In this document: piece after piece, positions 47,213-55,831 of the stretch | How positions within the stretch are numbered: position 1 is the stretch's first letter | Layout of the letters: each line of letters opens with the position of its first letter | Source: Halpernia humi | Lineage (GTDB): Bacteria > Bacteroidota > Bacteroidia > Flavobacteriales > Weeksellaceae | Length of the DNA: 64,000 nucleotides | Reading direction: 5' to 3' | Assembly: GCF_900108025.1 (NCBI RefSeq) | Contig: NZ_FNUS01000001.1 | Coordinates: 620,001-684,000, forward strand | Translations under genes and position numbers: made by a program | The notes under the pieces: model-generated | Databases searched by the model: none | What the model was told of the DNA's origin: nothing | What the model saw: the letters and a program-made list of their open reading frames with translations, nothing else

Positions 47213-48043
47213 ATGAAAGAGATTAGAATCGCACTTTTGGATATGAATTACAATCATGTAAACCAAGGGATGCGAAATATAAAAGAAATATCCGAACGCT
47301 TCAAAGAATATAATGAAAACACCGTAAACATCACTTATTTTGATGTTCGCTACAAAAATGAAATGCCTAATGTAAAAGATTTCGACATTTTTCTTTCTTC
47401 TGGTGGACCAGGAAATCCGCACAAAGAAGGTTACGAATGGGAAGCCAAATATTCAACTTTTCTAGATGAACTTTGGAATCATAATAAAAAAAATGAGCAG
47501 AAAAAATATGCCTTTTTAATTTGTCATTCTTTCCAGATTGCTTGTATTCATTGGTCTTTAGGAAATATTTGCAAGAGAAATTCTTATTCTTTCGGCGTTA
47601 TGCCAATTCATAAAACCGACGAAGCAAAAAAATATTTTCTTTTTGAAAATTTACCAAATCCTTTCTACGCCGTAGATTCCCGCGCCTATCAATTTATCGA
47701 GCCCAATGTGGAACGCTTTGAAGAACTCGGAATGGAAATAATGGCTTTAGAAAAAATGCGGCCACACATTCATCGTGAACGCGCTATAATGGCCGTTAAA
47801 TTTTCAGAAGAAATTTTTGGTACGCAATTTCATCCAGAAGCAGACCCATTCGGAATGATGGAAAATTTGAAAGATGAAACCAACAGAAAAGCCATGATTG
47901 ATAATTACGGCATGGAAAAATACTTAGAAACTATCGACAGGATGAATGATGAAGATAAAATTATTTTAACACAAGCCCAGATTTTACCAAGATTCCTCAA
48001 TTTTGCATCCCAACAAATTTTAAAAGAAGTTAGCCTTTGCTAA
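47213..48043 (+). CDS. Class I glutamine amidotransferase-like protein
   Basis: 276 residues. The catalytic triad is visible as Cys104 (FLICHSFQ), His207 and Glu209 (GTQFHPEAD), with the oxyanion strand 'FLSSGGPGNPH' near residue 61. It should release ammonia from glutamine. It is unfused, so the ammonia must go to a partner, presumably one of the neighbouring ligases. A C-terminal helical extension of about 60 residues (216-276) may mediate that contact. GAT-I proteins can also act as peptidases (for example gamma-glutamyl hydrolases), which would fit the cluster too. Confidence 0.9.
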   Translation: MKEIRIALLDMNYNHVNQGMRNIKEISERFKEYNENTVNITYFDVRYKNEMPNVKDFDIFLSSGGPGNPHKEGYEWEAKYSTFLDELWNHNKKNEQKKYAFLICHSFQIACIHWSLGNICKRNSYSFGVMPIHKTDEAKKYFLFENLPNPFYAVDSRAYQFIEPNVERFEELGMEIMALEKMRPHIHRERAIMAVKFSEEIFGTQFHPEADPFGMMENLKDETNRKAMIDNYGMEKYLETIDRMNDEDKIILTQAQILPRFLNFASQQILKEVSLC

Positions 48044-48050
48044 ATTTATT

Positions 48051-49235
48051 ATGATAAAAAAATACAGAGACCAATTCAATTTGGAATTTACAGCAGAAAA
48101 ATATGCCGAAGTTCATCAACTTTTAAATGAAAAATCTGGCATAGATGTCGCTTTTCGCTTATCAGAAAGTCCGATTTTTTTACCTAAATCCTTTCAGGAA
48201 AAATTATTAGATGCATCAAAATCCATCATTTCACAGGTAAAAAAGATGTCGCCAGAAGAATTGGATAAAGCCATTCCAGATAGTTGCCGTGTTCCAAATG
48301 ATACCGCAAAACCACATTTTTTAGCCATAGATTTTGGTATTTGTAAAACAAATGATGGCGAAATCGCTCCTCAATTAATTGAATTACAAGCCTTCCCAAC
48401 ATTGTATGCTTTTCAAAAAGTATATGATGATATTGTGACGGAAGTGTATCCTTTTTTAAAAGACGTAAAAAATCCGCCGAGCAAGGTAGATTATGTGCAG
48501 ATTTTAAAAGATGTCATTGTTGGCGACGAAAATTCTGAAAATGTAATCTTATTAGAAATTTATCCCGAAAAACAAAAAACCGCAGTTGACTTTGCATTAA
48601 CAGAGAAATTTTTAGGAATTAAAACGGTTTGTTTAACAAAGATTAAAAAAGAAGGCAAAAAATTATTTTACGAAAATGATGGAAAATTAATCCCGATTAA
48701 TCGTATTTATAACCGCGTTATTTTTGATGAATTAGAAAATCTTCCAGACTTAAAAACCGAATTTGATTTCCGTGAAGAAGTCGATGTAAAATGGATCACG
48801 CATCCGAATTGGTTTTTTAAAATTTCTAAATACATTTTGCCAAAATTAGTACATGCATACGTACCAAAAAGTTATTTTTTAAATGAATTTCCAACGGATG
48901 AAAATTTAGAAAATTTTGTATTGAAACCATTATTTTCTTTTGCTGGCGCAGGTGTAAATCTAAATCCAACGCAAGAAGTGATCGATAAAATTTCTGATAA
49001 AGAAAATTATATTTTACAAAGAAAAGTAACTTACGAACCTTTATTTAAAGACATTAATGGCGATTTTTCTAAAGCAGAAGTTCGACTTTTATACTTATGG
49101 AAAGAAGATGAAGCCGAACCAATTTTAATGGACAATCTTGTGAGAATGACGAAAGCCGCGATGGTAAACGTAGATTTTAATAAAAAAGACGCCATCTGGA
49201 TTGGAAGTTCTAATGCGTTTTTTGCTGAAGATTAG
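48051..49235 (+). CDS. ATP-grasp-like protein, apparently circularly permuted
   Basis: 394 residues, family not firmly recognised. A metal-site-like segment 'PQLIELQAFPTLYAFQ' occurs early (near 127). ATP-binding features occur late: 'FVLKPLFSFAGAGVN' (near 288), 'YILQRKVTYEP' (near 325), 'EVRLLYLWKED' (near 345) and 'NLVRMTKAAMVNV' (near 365). This reversed order is that of circularly permuted ATP-grasp enzymes such as the glutathionylspermidine-synthetase group. It ends the cluster, 7 bases after the amidotransferase, so it is probably another amide-forming ligase. A copy of its last ~25 bases recurs at 49691. Confidence 0.6.
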   Translation: MIKKYRDQFNLEFTAEKYAEVHQLLNEKSGIDVAFRLSESPIFLPKSFQEKLLDASKSIISQVKKMSPEELDKAIPDSCRVPNDTAKPHFLAIDFGICKTNDGEIAPQLIELQAFPTLYAFQKVYDDIVTEVYPFLKDVKNPPSKVDYVQILKDVIVGDENSENVILLEIYPEKQKTAVDFALTEKFLGIKTVCLTKIKKEGKKLFYENDGKLIPINRIYNRVIFDELENLPDLKTEFDFREEVDVKWITHPNWFFKISKYILPKLVHAYVPKSYFLNEFPTDENLENFVLKPLFSFAGAGVNLNPTQEVIDKISDKENYILQRKVTYEPLFKDINGDFSKAEVRLLYLWKEDEAEPILMDNLVRMTKAAMVNVDFNKKDAIWIGSSNAFFAED

Positions 49236-49313
49236 AACAACAAACTCAATTTTTTCTTATTTCAATTTTGGTTAATTTACATTTGCTACATCTAATTCTG
49301 AATTTTATTTAAA

Positions 49314-49670
49314 ATGAAAATATCCGTTTTTTTGTTAATTTTATGTACTTTTATTTTGAATAGTTGCTATGTTTATAGACCTGAAGAAATAAAAAAAGGA
49401 GAAAAGCCACTTACAATTCAGGAACAATTGAAGCCAAATAATATTTACAAAATTGATGTCAATAATAAAACTTACTTAATAAAAGCCTTAAAATGGGACA
49501 AAGATTCTCTCTCTGCTCAAATAAATTTAAAAAAAGACATCAGAAAGAATTTTGCAGCCAACCAAATTACCAACGTTAGAGAGCGCAAATTTTCAGATAG
49601 TCGCTCAAATTTCCTTACGGTAATTTCTTATATTGCAGTTGGCGTTGGGGTTTATTTATTGGTAAAATAG
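49314..49670 (+). CDS. Small lipoprotein of unknown function
   Basis: 118 residues with signal peptide and lipobox LNSC (cysteine at about residue 18). A short charged domain follows, with 'IYKIDVNNKTYLIKALKW' suggesting beta-strands, and a C-terminal hydrophobic stretch ('FLTVISYIAVGVGVYLLV') that could be a membrane anchor. No family is recognised. It lies between two copies of a 15-base sequence, one of which is the tail of the preceding gene, which suggests it was inserted there. Confidence 0.7.
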   Translation: MKISVFLLILCTFILNSCYVYRPEEIKKGEKPLTIQEQLKPNNIYKIDVNNKTYLIKALKWDKDSLSAQINLKKDIRKNFAANQITNVRERKFSDSRSNFLTVISYIAVGVGVYLLVK

Positions 49671-49739
49671 ACGGCAATTTGTAATGAAAGTCTAATGCGT
49701 TTTTTACTGTGGATTTAAAAATATTTACACTCAAAAAAA

Positions 49740-50237
49740 ATGAAAATAAATATCTTCTTAGCCCTACTTTTTTTCTTGCCTAATATTATTTTAAGCCAAG
49801 ATTTGGATGATTTCACCAATGCAAATACAAATACAGGAAACGTAAAAATACCTGGAAAGTGGGAGAAATTAAATAAAAGTGATGATTCTGGGCAAATATT
49901 TTTTAAAAACAAAGAAGGAATAATTATTGCAATTGCGAAAAATCCTAAGAACGCTTACCCTTTCTATCAAAAGGAAAAATCTGACTTTGAAAATGTGCAA
50001 GAATTTTATAAATGGGATTCAGATTATATTAAATCAAATAATATTGATACTGAAAAACTTAAGGAAAATTCTGAAAAAAAATACATTATTTGGAAATACA
50101 ATGATAAAAAATCAGATAATGTATTTCTTCTTGGTTCTGTGGCAAACAATTTTATCAATTTACTTATCTATACAGATATTTGGCCGGAAGATAAGAAAAT
50201 TGAATTTTTAGAAAATTTATACCAAATTAATAAATAA
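49740..50237 (+). CDS. Secreted hypothetical protein
   Basis: 165 residues with a cleavable signal peptide (about 1-20, ending ILSQ). The rest is a soluble, Lys/Asn-rich domain with 'VKIPGKWEKLNKSDDSGQIF' near the start and a hydrophobic C-terminal strand 'VANNFINLLIYTDIW'. No family is recognised. It is the last plus-strand gene before a bidirectional terminator and the convergent cphA. Confidence 0.65.
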   Translation: MKINIFLALLFFLPNIILSQDLDDFTNANTNTGNVKIPGKWEKLNKSDDSGQIFFKNKEGIIIAIAKNPKNAYPFYQKEKSDFENVQEFYKWDSDYIKSNNIDTEKLKENSEKKYIIWKYNDKKSDNVFLLGSVANNFINLLIYTDIWPEDKKIEFLENLYQINK

Positions 50238-50259
50238 TTAAAGAAAATTATATAAAAAT

Positions 50260-50290
50260 AAGCCGTTCCGATAATCCTCGAAACGGCTTT
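50260..50290. terminator. Bidirectional terminator before convergent cphA
   Basis: AAGCCGTT (50260-50267) pairs with AACGGCTT (50282-50289) around a 14-base loop, with T after it and A before it. It separates the plus-strand gene ending at 50237 from the minus-strand cphA ending at 50303. Confidence 0.8.
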
Positions 50291-50302
50291 TAATTTTTAA
50301 CT

Positions 50303-52927
50303 CTAACCCTGCGTTTCCTGCATTTCCTTCAACTGATATTGTTGCACCAATTCAATCGCATTTGATACCACATCGCTCAAAGCCGTGATATAAGTGCCTT
50401 CTTCTGCCATGCTCATCGCGTGTTTTAAGGCTTCAATTTCAACAGGGATGATTTCGTAGGATACTTCTCTACCAGAACTATTTATCCCATCGATGATTAA
50501 AGCATTTATTTCTTCTTCGGCTCTTCCGCGTAAATGTTTTTCATTTCTGATTATTATATTGTCAAACATTCTCCCTGCAATTTTCCCACATTCGCGGATG
50601 TCTTCATCTCTCCTATCACCCACGCCAGAAATTATGCCTATTTTTTTGGTGGCATCTACAGATTTCAAATAGTCTTCGATGGCCTCATAACCTGCAGGAT
50701 TATGAGCAAAATCTATTAAAACTTTAAACTTTTTGAAATTAAATACATTTAATCTTCCCGGTGTAAGTTCTGCACTTGGCACGAAAGTCTTTAAGGCCAA
50801 AGAAATATCTTCTATTTTAAAACCATAAAGAAAACAAGCCAAGGTCGCTGCCAAAACATTAGAAATCATAAATTTAGCCTTTCCTTCCATCGTGATTGGC
50901 ACTAAAATGGCGCGTTCAATTCTAATTTTCCAGTCGCCTTTTTTGATCGTGATAAAGCCCTCTTCGTAAACGCAAGTTGTTTTCCCTTCTTTTGCGGCTT
51001 TCTTAATATGCGGATTTTTTTCATCTAAACTAAAAAGCGCGACTTTGCAATGTAAATCTGTCGCAATTTTCATAGAATACTCATCATCTGCATTTAAAAC
51101 CGCCCATCCAGATTTTTTTATACTATCTAAAACAACCCTCTTTACTTTGGTTAAATCTTTCAACGAATGAATATCATTTAAACCCAAATGGTCTTCTTTA
51201 ATATTAGTCAAAACCCCGATATCACAAGTGTTAAATCCTAAACCAGAACGCAAAATACCGCCGCGAGCAGTTTCCAAAACCGCAAACTCAACGGTTGGAT
51301 CTTTCAGCACAAATTCTGCCGAAATTGGGCCAGTTGTATCACCTTTGCTCAACATTGTATTTTGGATATAAATACCGTCAGACGTCGTAAAACCGACTCT
51401 GTAGCCATTATTTTTTACAATATGGGAGATTATTCTGGTCGTTGTAGTTTTTCCGTTTGTCCCAGTTACTGCAATAATCGGTATTCTAAATTCTTTGCCT
51501 TGCGGGTAAAGCATATCCACAATTGGTGCGGCAACATTTCTTGGTAAACCTTCAGACGGCGCCAAATGCATTCTAAAACCTGGCGCGGCATTTACTTCTA
51601 AAACTGCGCCGCCACTGTCTTTCAAGGGTTGCGTTAGATTTTCTGCCATAATATCAATTCCACAAACATCCAAACCTATAATTCTTGAAATTCTTTCCGC
51701 CATCATAATATTTTCGGGATGCACCATTTCGGTAACATCGATAGAAGTTCCGCCAGTAGAAAGGTTTGCAGTAGATTTTAAATAAATTATTTCACCTTTT
51801 TGAGGAACTGTTTCAAGGGTGTAATTCAATTTTTCTAAAAGTTCTTTGGTATCTTTTTCAACTAAAATTTCTGTTAAAACATTTTCGTGACCATAGCCTC
51901 TGCGTGGATCTGTGTTTTCTAGATCTATTAATTCTTGAATATTTTTTGTGCCATCACCTACAATATGTGCAGGAACGCGCCTTGCAGCGGCAACCATTTT
52001 ATGATTGATCACTAAAATTCTAAAATCGTAACCTGTGATGTATTTTTCAACGATAACCTTTCGGCCGTATTGCTGTGCGTGTTCTAAGCCCACTTTTGCC
52101 GTTTCAAAATCGTTGACGTTAATAGAAGAGCCTTTTCCGTGATTTCCATCTAAAGGTTTAATCACAATTGGGTAGCCAATTTTTTTTATTACCCTTTCTA
52201 AATCTTCTTGATCCACAACCAAATCTCCTGTAGGAACTGGAATGGCTGCTTCATCCAACATATTTTTTGTAAGTTCTTTATTACAAGCAATATCAACTGC
52301 TATAGAACTTGTAAGACCTGTAATAGTCGCTTGAAACCTTTGCTGATTTTTGCCATAACCTAGTTGCACCAAAGAATTTCTACCCAGTCTGATCCAAGGG
52401 ATATTTCTAGAAACCGCTTCTTCCACAATACTTCCTGTGGATGGCCCCAATCTTTCGCGTTCTCTTATTTCTTTTAATTTATGAATGCAAGCATCAATAT
52501 CGTACTCTTTCGCCTCGATAAGCGCTTCTGCTATCTTTACGGATTCTTCCGCCGCAAAAACACCCGCTCTCGCTTCTAAATAACTAAAAACTACATTGTA
52601 AACACCTTTTGTTTTTGTTTCGCGAGTTCTTCCAAAACCAGTATCCATGCCTGCTAAAGTTTGGATTTCCAAAGCAATATGTTCAATCACATGCCCCATC
52701 CAAGTTCCCATTTCTATTCTTGAAAAAAAACCACCTTCTACGCCTTCAGAACATCTATGTGTAATTAACGAAGGAATTAGGGCTTCAATCCTTTCCCGAA
52801 AACCTTCAATTTTATTGGTGGGAAAATCTTCCAATTCTTCCAAATCCAAGCGCATTTGGATGAGTTTAGGGCGTCGGATACTCCAAATATTTGGACCTCT
52901 TAAAACTTGGATTTTTTCAATTTTCAT
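50303..52927 (-). CDS. cphA: Cyanophycin synthetase
   Basis: 874 residues, the standard length. The N-terminal domain ends near residue 160. The ATP-grasp domain follows, with 'YPIVIKPLDGNHGKGSSIN' and metal-site segment 'AVLEVNAAPGFRMH'. The Mur-ligase-like domain begins with Walker A GTNGKTTTTRI near residue 487 and has 'LIDFAHNPAGYEAIEDYL'. CphA adds Asp to the backbone and Arg to the side chain, building the multi-L-arginyl-poly-L-aspartate nitrogen store. cphB and an isoaspartyl peptidase lie divergently next to it. Confidence 0.95.
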   Translation of the reverse strand: MKIEKIQVLRGPNIWSIRRPKLIQMRLDLEELEDFPTNKIEGFRERIEALIPSLITHRCSEGVEGGFFSRIEMGTWMGHVIEHIALEIQTLAGMDTGFGRTRETKTKGVYNVVFSYLEARAGVFAAEESVKIAEALIEAKEYDIDACIHKLKEIRERERLGPSTGSIVEEAVSRNIPWIRLGRNSLVQLGYGKNQQRFQATITGLTSSIAVDIACNKELTKNMLDEAAIPVPTGDLVVDQEDLERVIKKIGYPIVIKPLDGNHGKGSSINVNDFETAKVGLEHAQQYGRKVIVEKYITGYDFRILVINHKMVAAARRVPAHIVGDGTKNIQELIDLENTDPRRGYGHENVLTEILVEKDTKELLEKLNYTLETVPQKGEIIYLKSTANLSTGGTSIDVTEMVHPENIMMAERISRIIGLDVCGIDIMAENLTQPLKDSGGAVLEVNAAPGFRMHLAPSEGLPRNVAAPIVDMLYPQGKEFRIPIIAVTGTNGKTTTTRIISHIVKNNGYRVGFTTSDGIYIQNTMLSKGDTTGPISAEFVLKDPTVEFAVLETARGGILRSGLGFNTCDIGVLTNIKEDHLGLNDIHSLKDLTKVKRVVLDSIKKSGWAVLNADDEYSMKIATDLHCKVALFSLDEKNPHIKKAAKEGKTTCVYEEGFITIKKGDWKIRIERAILVPITMEGKAKFMISNVLAATLACFLYGFKIEDISLALKTFVPSAELTPGRLNVFNFKKFKVLIDFAHNPAGYEAIEDYLKSVDATKKIGIISGVGDRRDEDIRECGKIAGRMFDNIIIRNEKHLRGRAEEEINALIIDGINSSGREVSYEIIPVEIEALKHAMSMAEEGTYITALSDVVSNAIELVQQYQLKEMQETQG

Positions 52928-53126
52928 GGGAAATATATCGCTTTTAGAATATTAATGATTATTTATTTTCAAATATAGTGTAAAGCTTTGAAAAACGAAA
53001 CAGTGTTTTTATAAAAATTATGTACTAATGTTACGGAAATATTGAAAATTTGAAAAATGTGATATTTATACTAATATTTACGAGTTTTAAACAAATCTTT
53101 TTCTAAAATTAATTAAATTTGCTGTC

Positions 53127-54014
53127 ATGAATCCAAAGGGAAAATTAATCGTCATTGGTGGCGCAGTCAACAAAGGAAGTTTCGCAGAAGTAGATTTCGA
53201 ACAAAACGTAGAACAAAATCTCAATTTTTTTGAACGTGGTATTTTACGCAAAATTATAGATGAATCTAAATTTAAAAACGATTCTGTAATAGAAATTTTA
53301 GCGACTGCTTCCCAGATCCCACAAATTGTTGGCCCAGAATATAAAAAAGCCTTTGAATATTTAGGTGCAAAAAATGTAAATATTTTAGATATTAAAAACC
53401 GTGAGCAAGCCAACAGCGATGAAATTGTCGATAGAATAAATGGCGCAGATGTTGTGATGTTCACAGGTGGAGATCAACTGAGATTAACTTCAATTTTGGG
53501 TGGAACACGCTTCCACGAAGCACTTTTAGAGAAGTATGAAAATGAGGATTTTCTCTACGCAGGAACTTCAGCCGGCGCTGCAGCTGCCTCAGAAAATATG
53601 ATTTACCAAGGCACTGCGCACGAAGCCCTTTTAAAAGGTGAAATAAAAACCACACAAGGTTTGGGTTTTATAGATGACGTTATTATTGATACCCATTTTG
53701 TGCAGCGCGGCAGAATCGGTAGATTATTTCAATCTGTGGTTAATAATCCAAGAACTTTGGGTATTGGTCTCGGCGAAGACACCGGCTTATTTATACACAA
53801 TGAGACGATGACGACAATTGGTTCTGGACTTGTAATTATTGTAGACGGCCGTTTTATTAAAGATACAAATTTGACGAATATTGAACTTGGACAGCCAATT
53901 TCCATAGATAATTTAGTGGTTCACGTCATGTCATTAAATGATTCTTATGATCTAAAAACCAAAGAATTAACTATTAATAATTCACAATACTCTCCTATTC
54001 CAAACGTAAAATAA
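53127..54014 (+). CDS. cphB: Cyanophycinase
   Basis: 295 residues of the S51 serine peptidase family. The nucleophile is Ser148 in GTSAGAAAASE, 'FTGGDQLRLTSILGG' lies at 112-126, and 'IDTHFVQRGRIGRL' and 'GLGEDTGLFI' provide the rest of the site. It cleaves cyanophycin to beta-Asp-Arg dipeptides. It has no signal peptide, so it acts in the cytosol on stored polymer. It is divergent from cphA with 199 bases between starts, an arrangement suited to opposite control of synthesis and breakdown. Confidence 0.95.
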   Translation: MNPKGKLIVIGGAVNKGSFAEVDFEQNVEQNLNFFERGILRKIIDESKFKNDSVIEILATASQIPQIVGPEYKKAFEYLGAKNVNILDIKNREQANSDEIVDRINGADVVMFTGGDQLRLTSILGGTRFHEALLEKYENEDFLYAGTSAGAAAASENMIYQGTAHEALLKGEIKTTQGLGFIDDVIIDTHFVQRGRIGRLFQSVVNNPRTLGIGLGEDTGLFIHNETMTTIGSGLVIIVDGRFIKDTNLTNIELGQPISIDNLVVHVMSLNDSYDLKTKELTINNSQYSPIPNVK

Positions 54015-54047
54015 TTTTTTTACTTAAAAATTTTCTACCTTTAAAAA

Positions 54048-54821
54048 ATGAGAAAATTAGGTATTATCGGTTGTGGTTGGTTAGGAGAAAAAATTGCAAA
54101 ATCAGCTTCTTCAGAATTTGAAATTTTTTGCACCACAACTTCTAAAAGAAAATTGAATATTTTTGAAAAAGACAATTATCATCCATCTTTAATCGAATTT
54201 TCAGATACGAAGGAAGACAATTATCAAAATTTATTTAAAAATTGCGACATAATTATTATTACCGTTCCATTTTCGCAAAGAACAGCATTAACCATTCTAA
54301 ATCAACGATTTAGAAATATTATAAATTTTTTAGGCGATTACAAAAACCAACTTTTTCTTTGCAGTTCCACAGGGGTTTACCCACAAATTGATGAATTAAT
54401 TTCCGAAAATTCACTTTCAGAAAATCAATTAAATCAAAATATATTTAGCATTGAAAAATTGATGCGTGAAATCTATCCACATATCAATATTTTACGATTT
54501 GGCGGCTTAATGGGCGAAGACAGATTTTTTTCTAAATATTATCAAAACAAAGAAATTGCAGAACCCAATCAATCTGTAAATCACACGCATTTTGAAGATA
54601 TTTGCAAAGTCATTTTAAAATTAATTAAAGTAAAAATTAAAGGAGAACTATTTAATGTAGTTGCACCAAAACATCCTTCAAAGCTGGAAGTTTTTAAGTG
54701 CCAAACACAAAATGATTGCGAAGAAATTACCGCTCAAAAGACAGGAAAAAGAGTGTCTTCGGAAAAATTAATTGAAACTATCAATTATAAATTCATTCAT
54801 CCAAATCCTGCAAAATTTTAA
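54048..54821 (+). CDS. NAD(P)-binding protein, YeeZ-like short-chain reductase/epimerase fold
   Basis: 257 residues. A Rossmann nucleotide site at the start (GIIGCGWLGEKIA) is followed by 'LFLCSSTGVYPQIDE' and 'ILRFGGLMGEDRFF', as in the YeeZ-type extended SDR family, whose substrate is not known. It lies between cphB and the isoaspartyl peptidase on the same strand with small gaps (33 and 60 bases), so it may be co-expressed with cyanophycin breakdown, although no role there is known. Two copies of TCTAACGTCTCAAA, 21 bases apart, sit in the spacer after it (54833-54867). Confidence 0.75.
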   Translation: MRKLGIIGCGWLGEKIAKSASSEFEIFCTTTSKRKLNIFEKDNYHPSLIEFSDTKEDNYQNLFKNCDIIIITVPFSQRTALTILNQRFRNIINFLGDYKNQLFLCSSTGVYPQIDELISENSLSENQLNQNIFSIEKLMREIYPHINILRFGGLMGEDRFFSKYYQNKEIAEPNQSVNHTHFEDICKVILKLIKVKIKGELFNVVAPKHPSKLEVFKCQTQNDCEEITAQKTGKRVSSEKLIETINYKFIHPNPAKF

Positions 54822-54881
54822 AATAAGTTGAATCTAACGTCTCAAATCTAATATCTAACGTCTCAAAATCTAGCATTAAAA

Positions 54882-55727
54882 ATGAGTAAAATAATAATTC
54901 ACGGCGGTTTTTTTTCTGAAAGCGACCAAAGCCGCGAAGTAAAAATTGCAAAGCAAGAATCTTTAAAGAAAATCGCGAAATTATCCTGGGATTTTTTGCA
55001 AAATCACACCGCCTTAGAAACCGTTTCTTACTCAGTTTCTTTGCTTGAAAATGATGAACTTTATAATGCTGGAACGGGCTCACAAATACAAAGTGACGGT
55101 GTAATCCGAATGAGCGCTGCAATAATGGACGGCGAAAGTCAAAAATTTTCTGGCGTTATTAATATTGAAAATGTGAAAAATCCGATATTGGTTGCGCAAA
55201 AACTTTTAAGTGAAGAAGATCGCGTTTTGGGCGATATTGGTGCAAAAAATTATGCCACAGAAAAAGGTTTTAAAGATTATTCTACAGAGATTCCGCAACG
55301 CAGAAAAGAATATTTGGCAAAAGTAGAAAGTTTGAGAAAAGGAACTGTTGGTTGTGTGGCTTTGGATAAATCGGGGAAAATTGCAGCGGCAACTTCCACT
55401 GGCGGAAAAGGTTTTGAAATCCCTGGAAGAATTTCAGATTCTGCAACAGTTGCTGGCAATTTTGCCAATGAATTTTGCGGCGTAAGTTGCACCGGCGTTG
55501 GCGAAGATATAGTGAGCAATGCGACTGCAGCAAAAATTGTAATCCGCGTTTCTGACGGATTTTCACTTGAAAAAGCGTTTGAAAAAACTTTTGAAGAATT
55601 AAAAAAAATTGATGGTTTTGCGGGTGCAATTGCCATTGATAGCAAAGGAAATATTTTTCACCAAGATTCTTATCCTACTATGGTTTTTGCGAGTTTTGAT
55701 GGAGAAAATTTTGAGGTTTTTGATTAA
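54882..55727 (+). CDS. iaaA: Isoaspartyl peptidase / type 2 asparaginase
   Basis: 281 residues of the Ntn-hydrolase T2 family. Self-cleavage is expected before Thr155 (RKGTVGCVALD), giving alpha and beta chains. 'AATSTGGKGFEIPGRISDS' carries substrate-binding residues. It is shorter than E. coli IaaA (321), with a compact linker before Thr155. It hydrolyses beta-aspartyl dipeptides, including beta-Asp-Arg in organisms that use cyanophycin, and some asparagine. Its place after cphB completes the route from polymer to free Asp and Arg. Confidence 0.92.
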   Translation: MSKIIIHGGFFSESDQSREVKIAKQESLKKIAKLSWDFLQNHTALETVSYSVSLLENDELYNAGTGSQIQSDGVIRMSAAIMDGESQKFSGVINIENVKNPILVAQKLLSEEDRVLGDIGAKNYATEKGFKDYSTEIPQRRKEYLAKVESLRKGTVGCVALDKSGKIAAATSTGGKGFEIPGRISDSATVAGNFANEFCGVSCTGVGEDIVSNATAAKIVIRVSDGFSLEKAFEKTFEELKKIDGFAGAIAIDSKGNIFHQDSYPTMVFASFDGENFEVFD

Positions 55728-55756
55728 GATTGTAAAATTTTGTTGATATTTTTTAA

Positions 55757-55817
55757 TCTCACAGATTGCGCAAATTTTGCCCATTAAATACATTAAAAAT
55801 CTGCAAAATCTGTGAGA
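55757..55817. repeat. Long inverted repeat between convergent genes
   Basis: TCTCACAGATT (55757-55767) and AATCTGTGAGA (55807-55817) are perfect 11-bp arms separated by 39 bases, with further partial pairing inside. The element sits between the isoaspartyl peptidase and convergent pheS, and it may end both transcripts or be a dispersed palindrome family. Confidence 0.65.
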
Positions 55818-55831
55818 AATATTTTTTTGAA

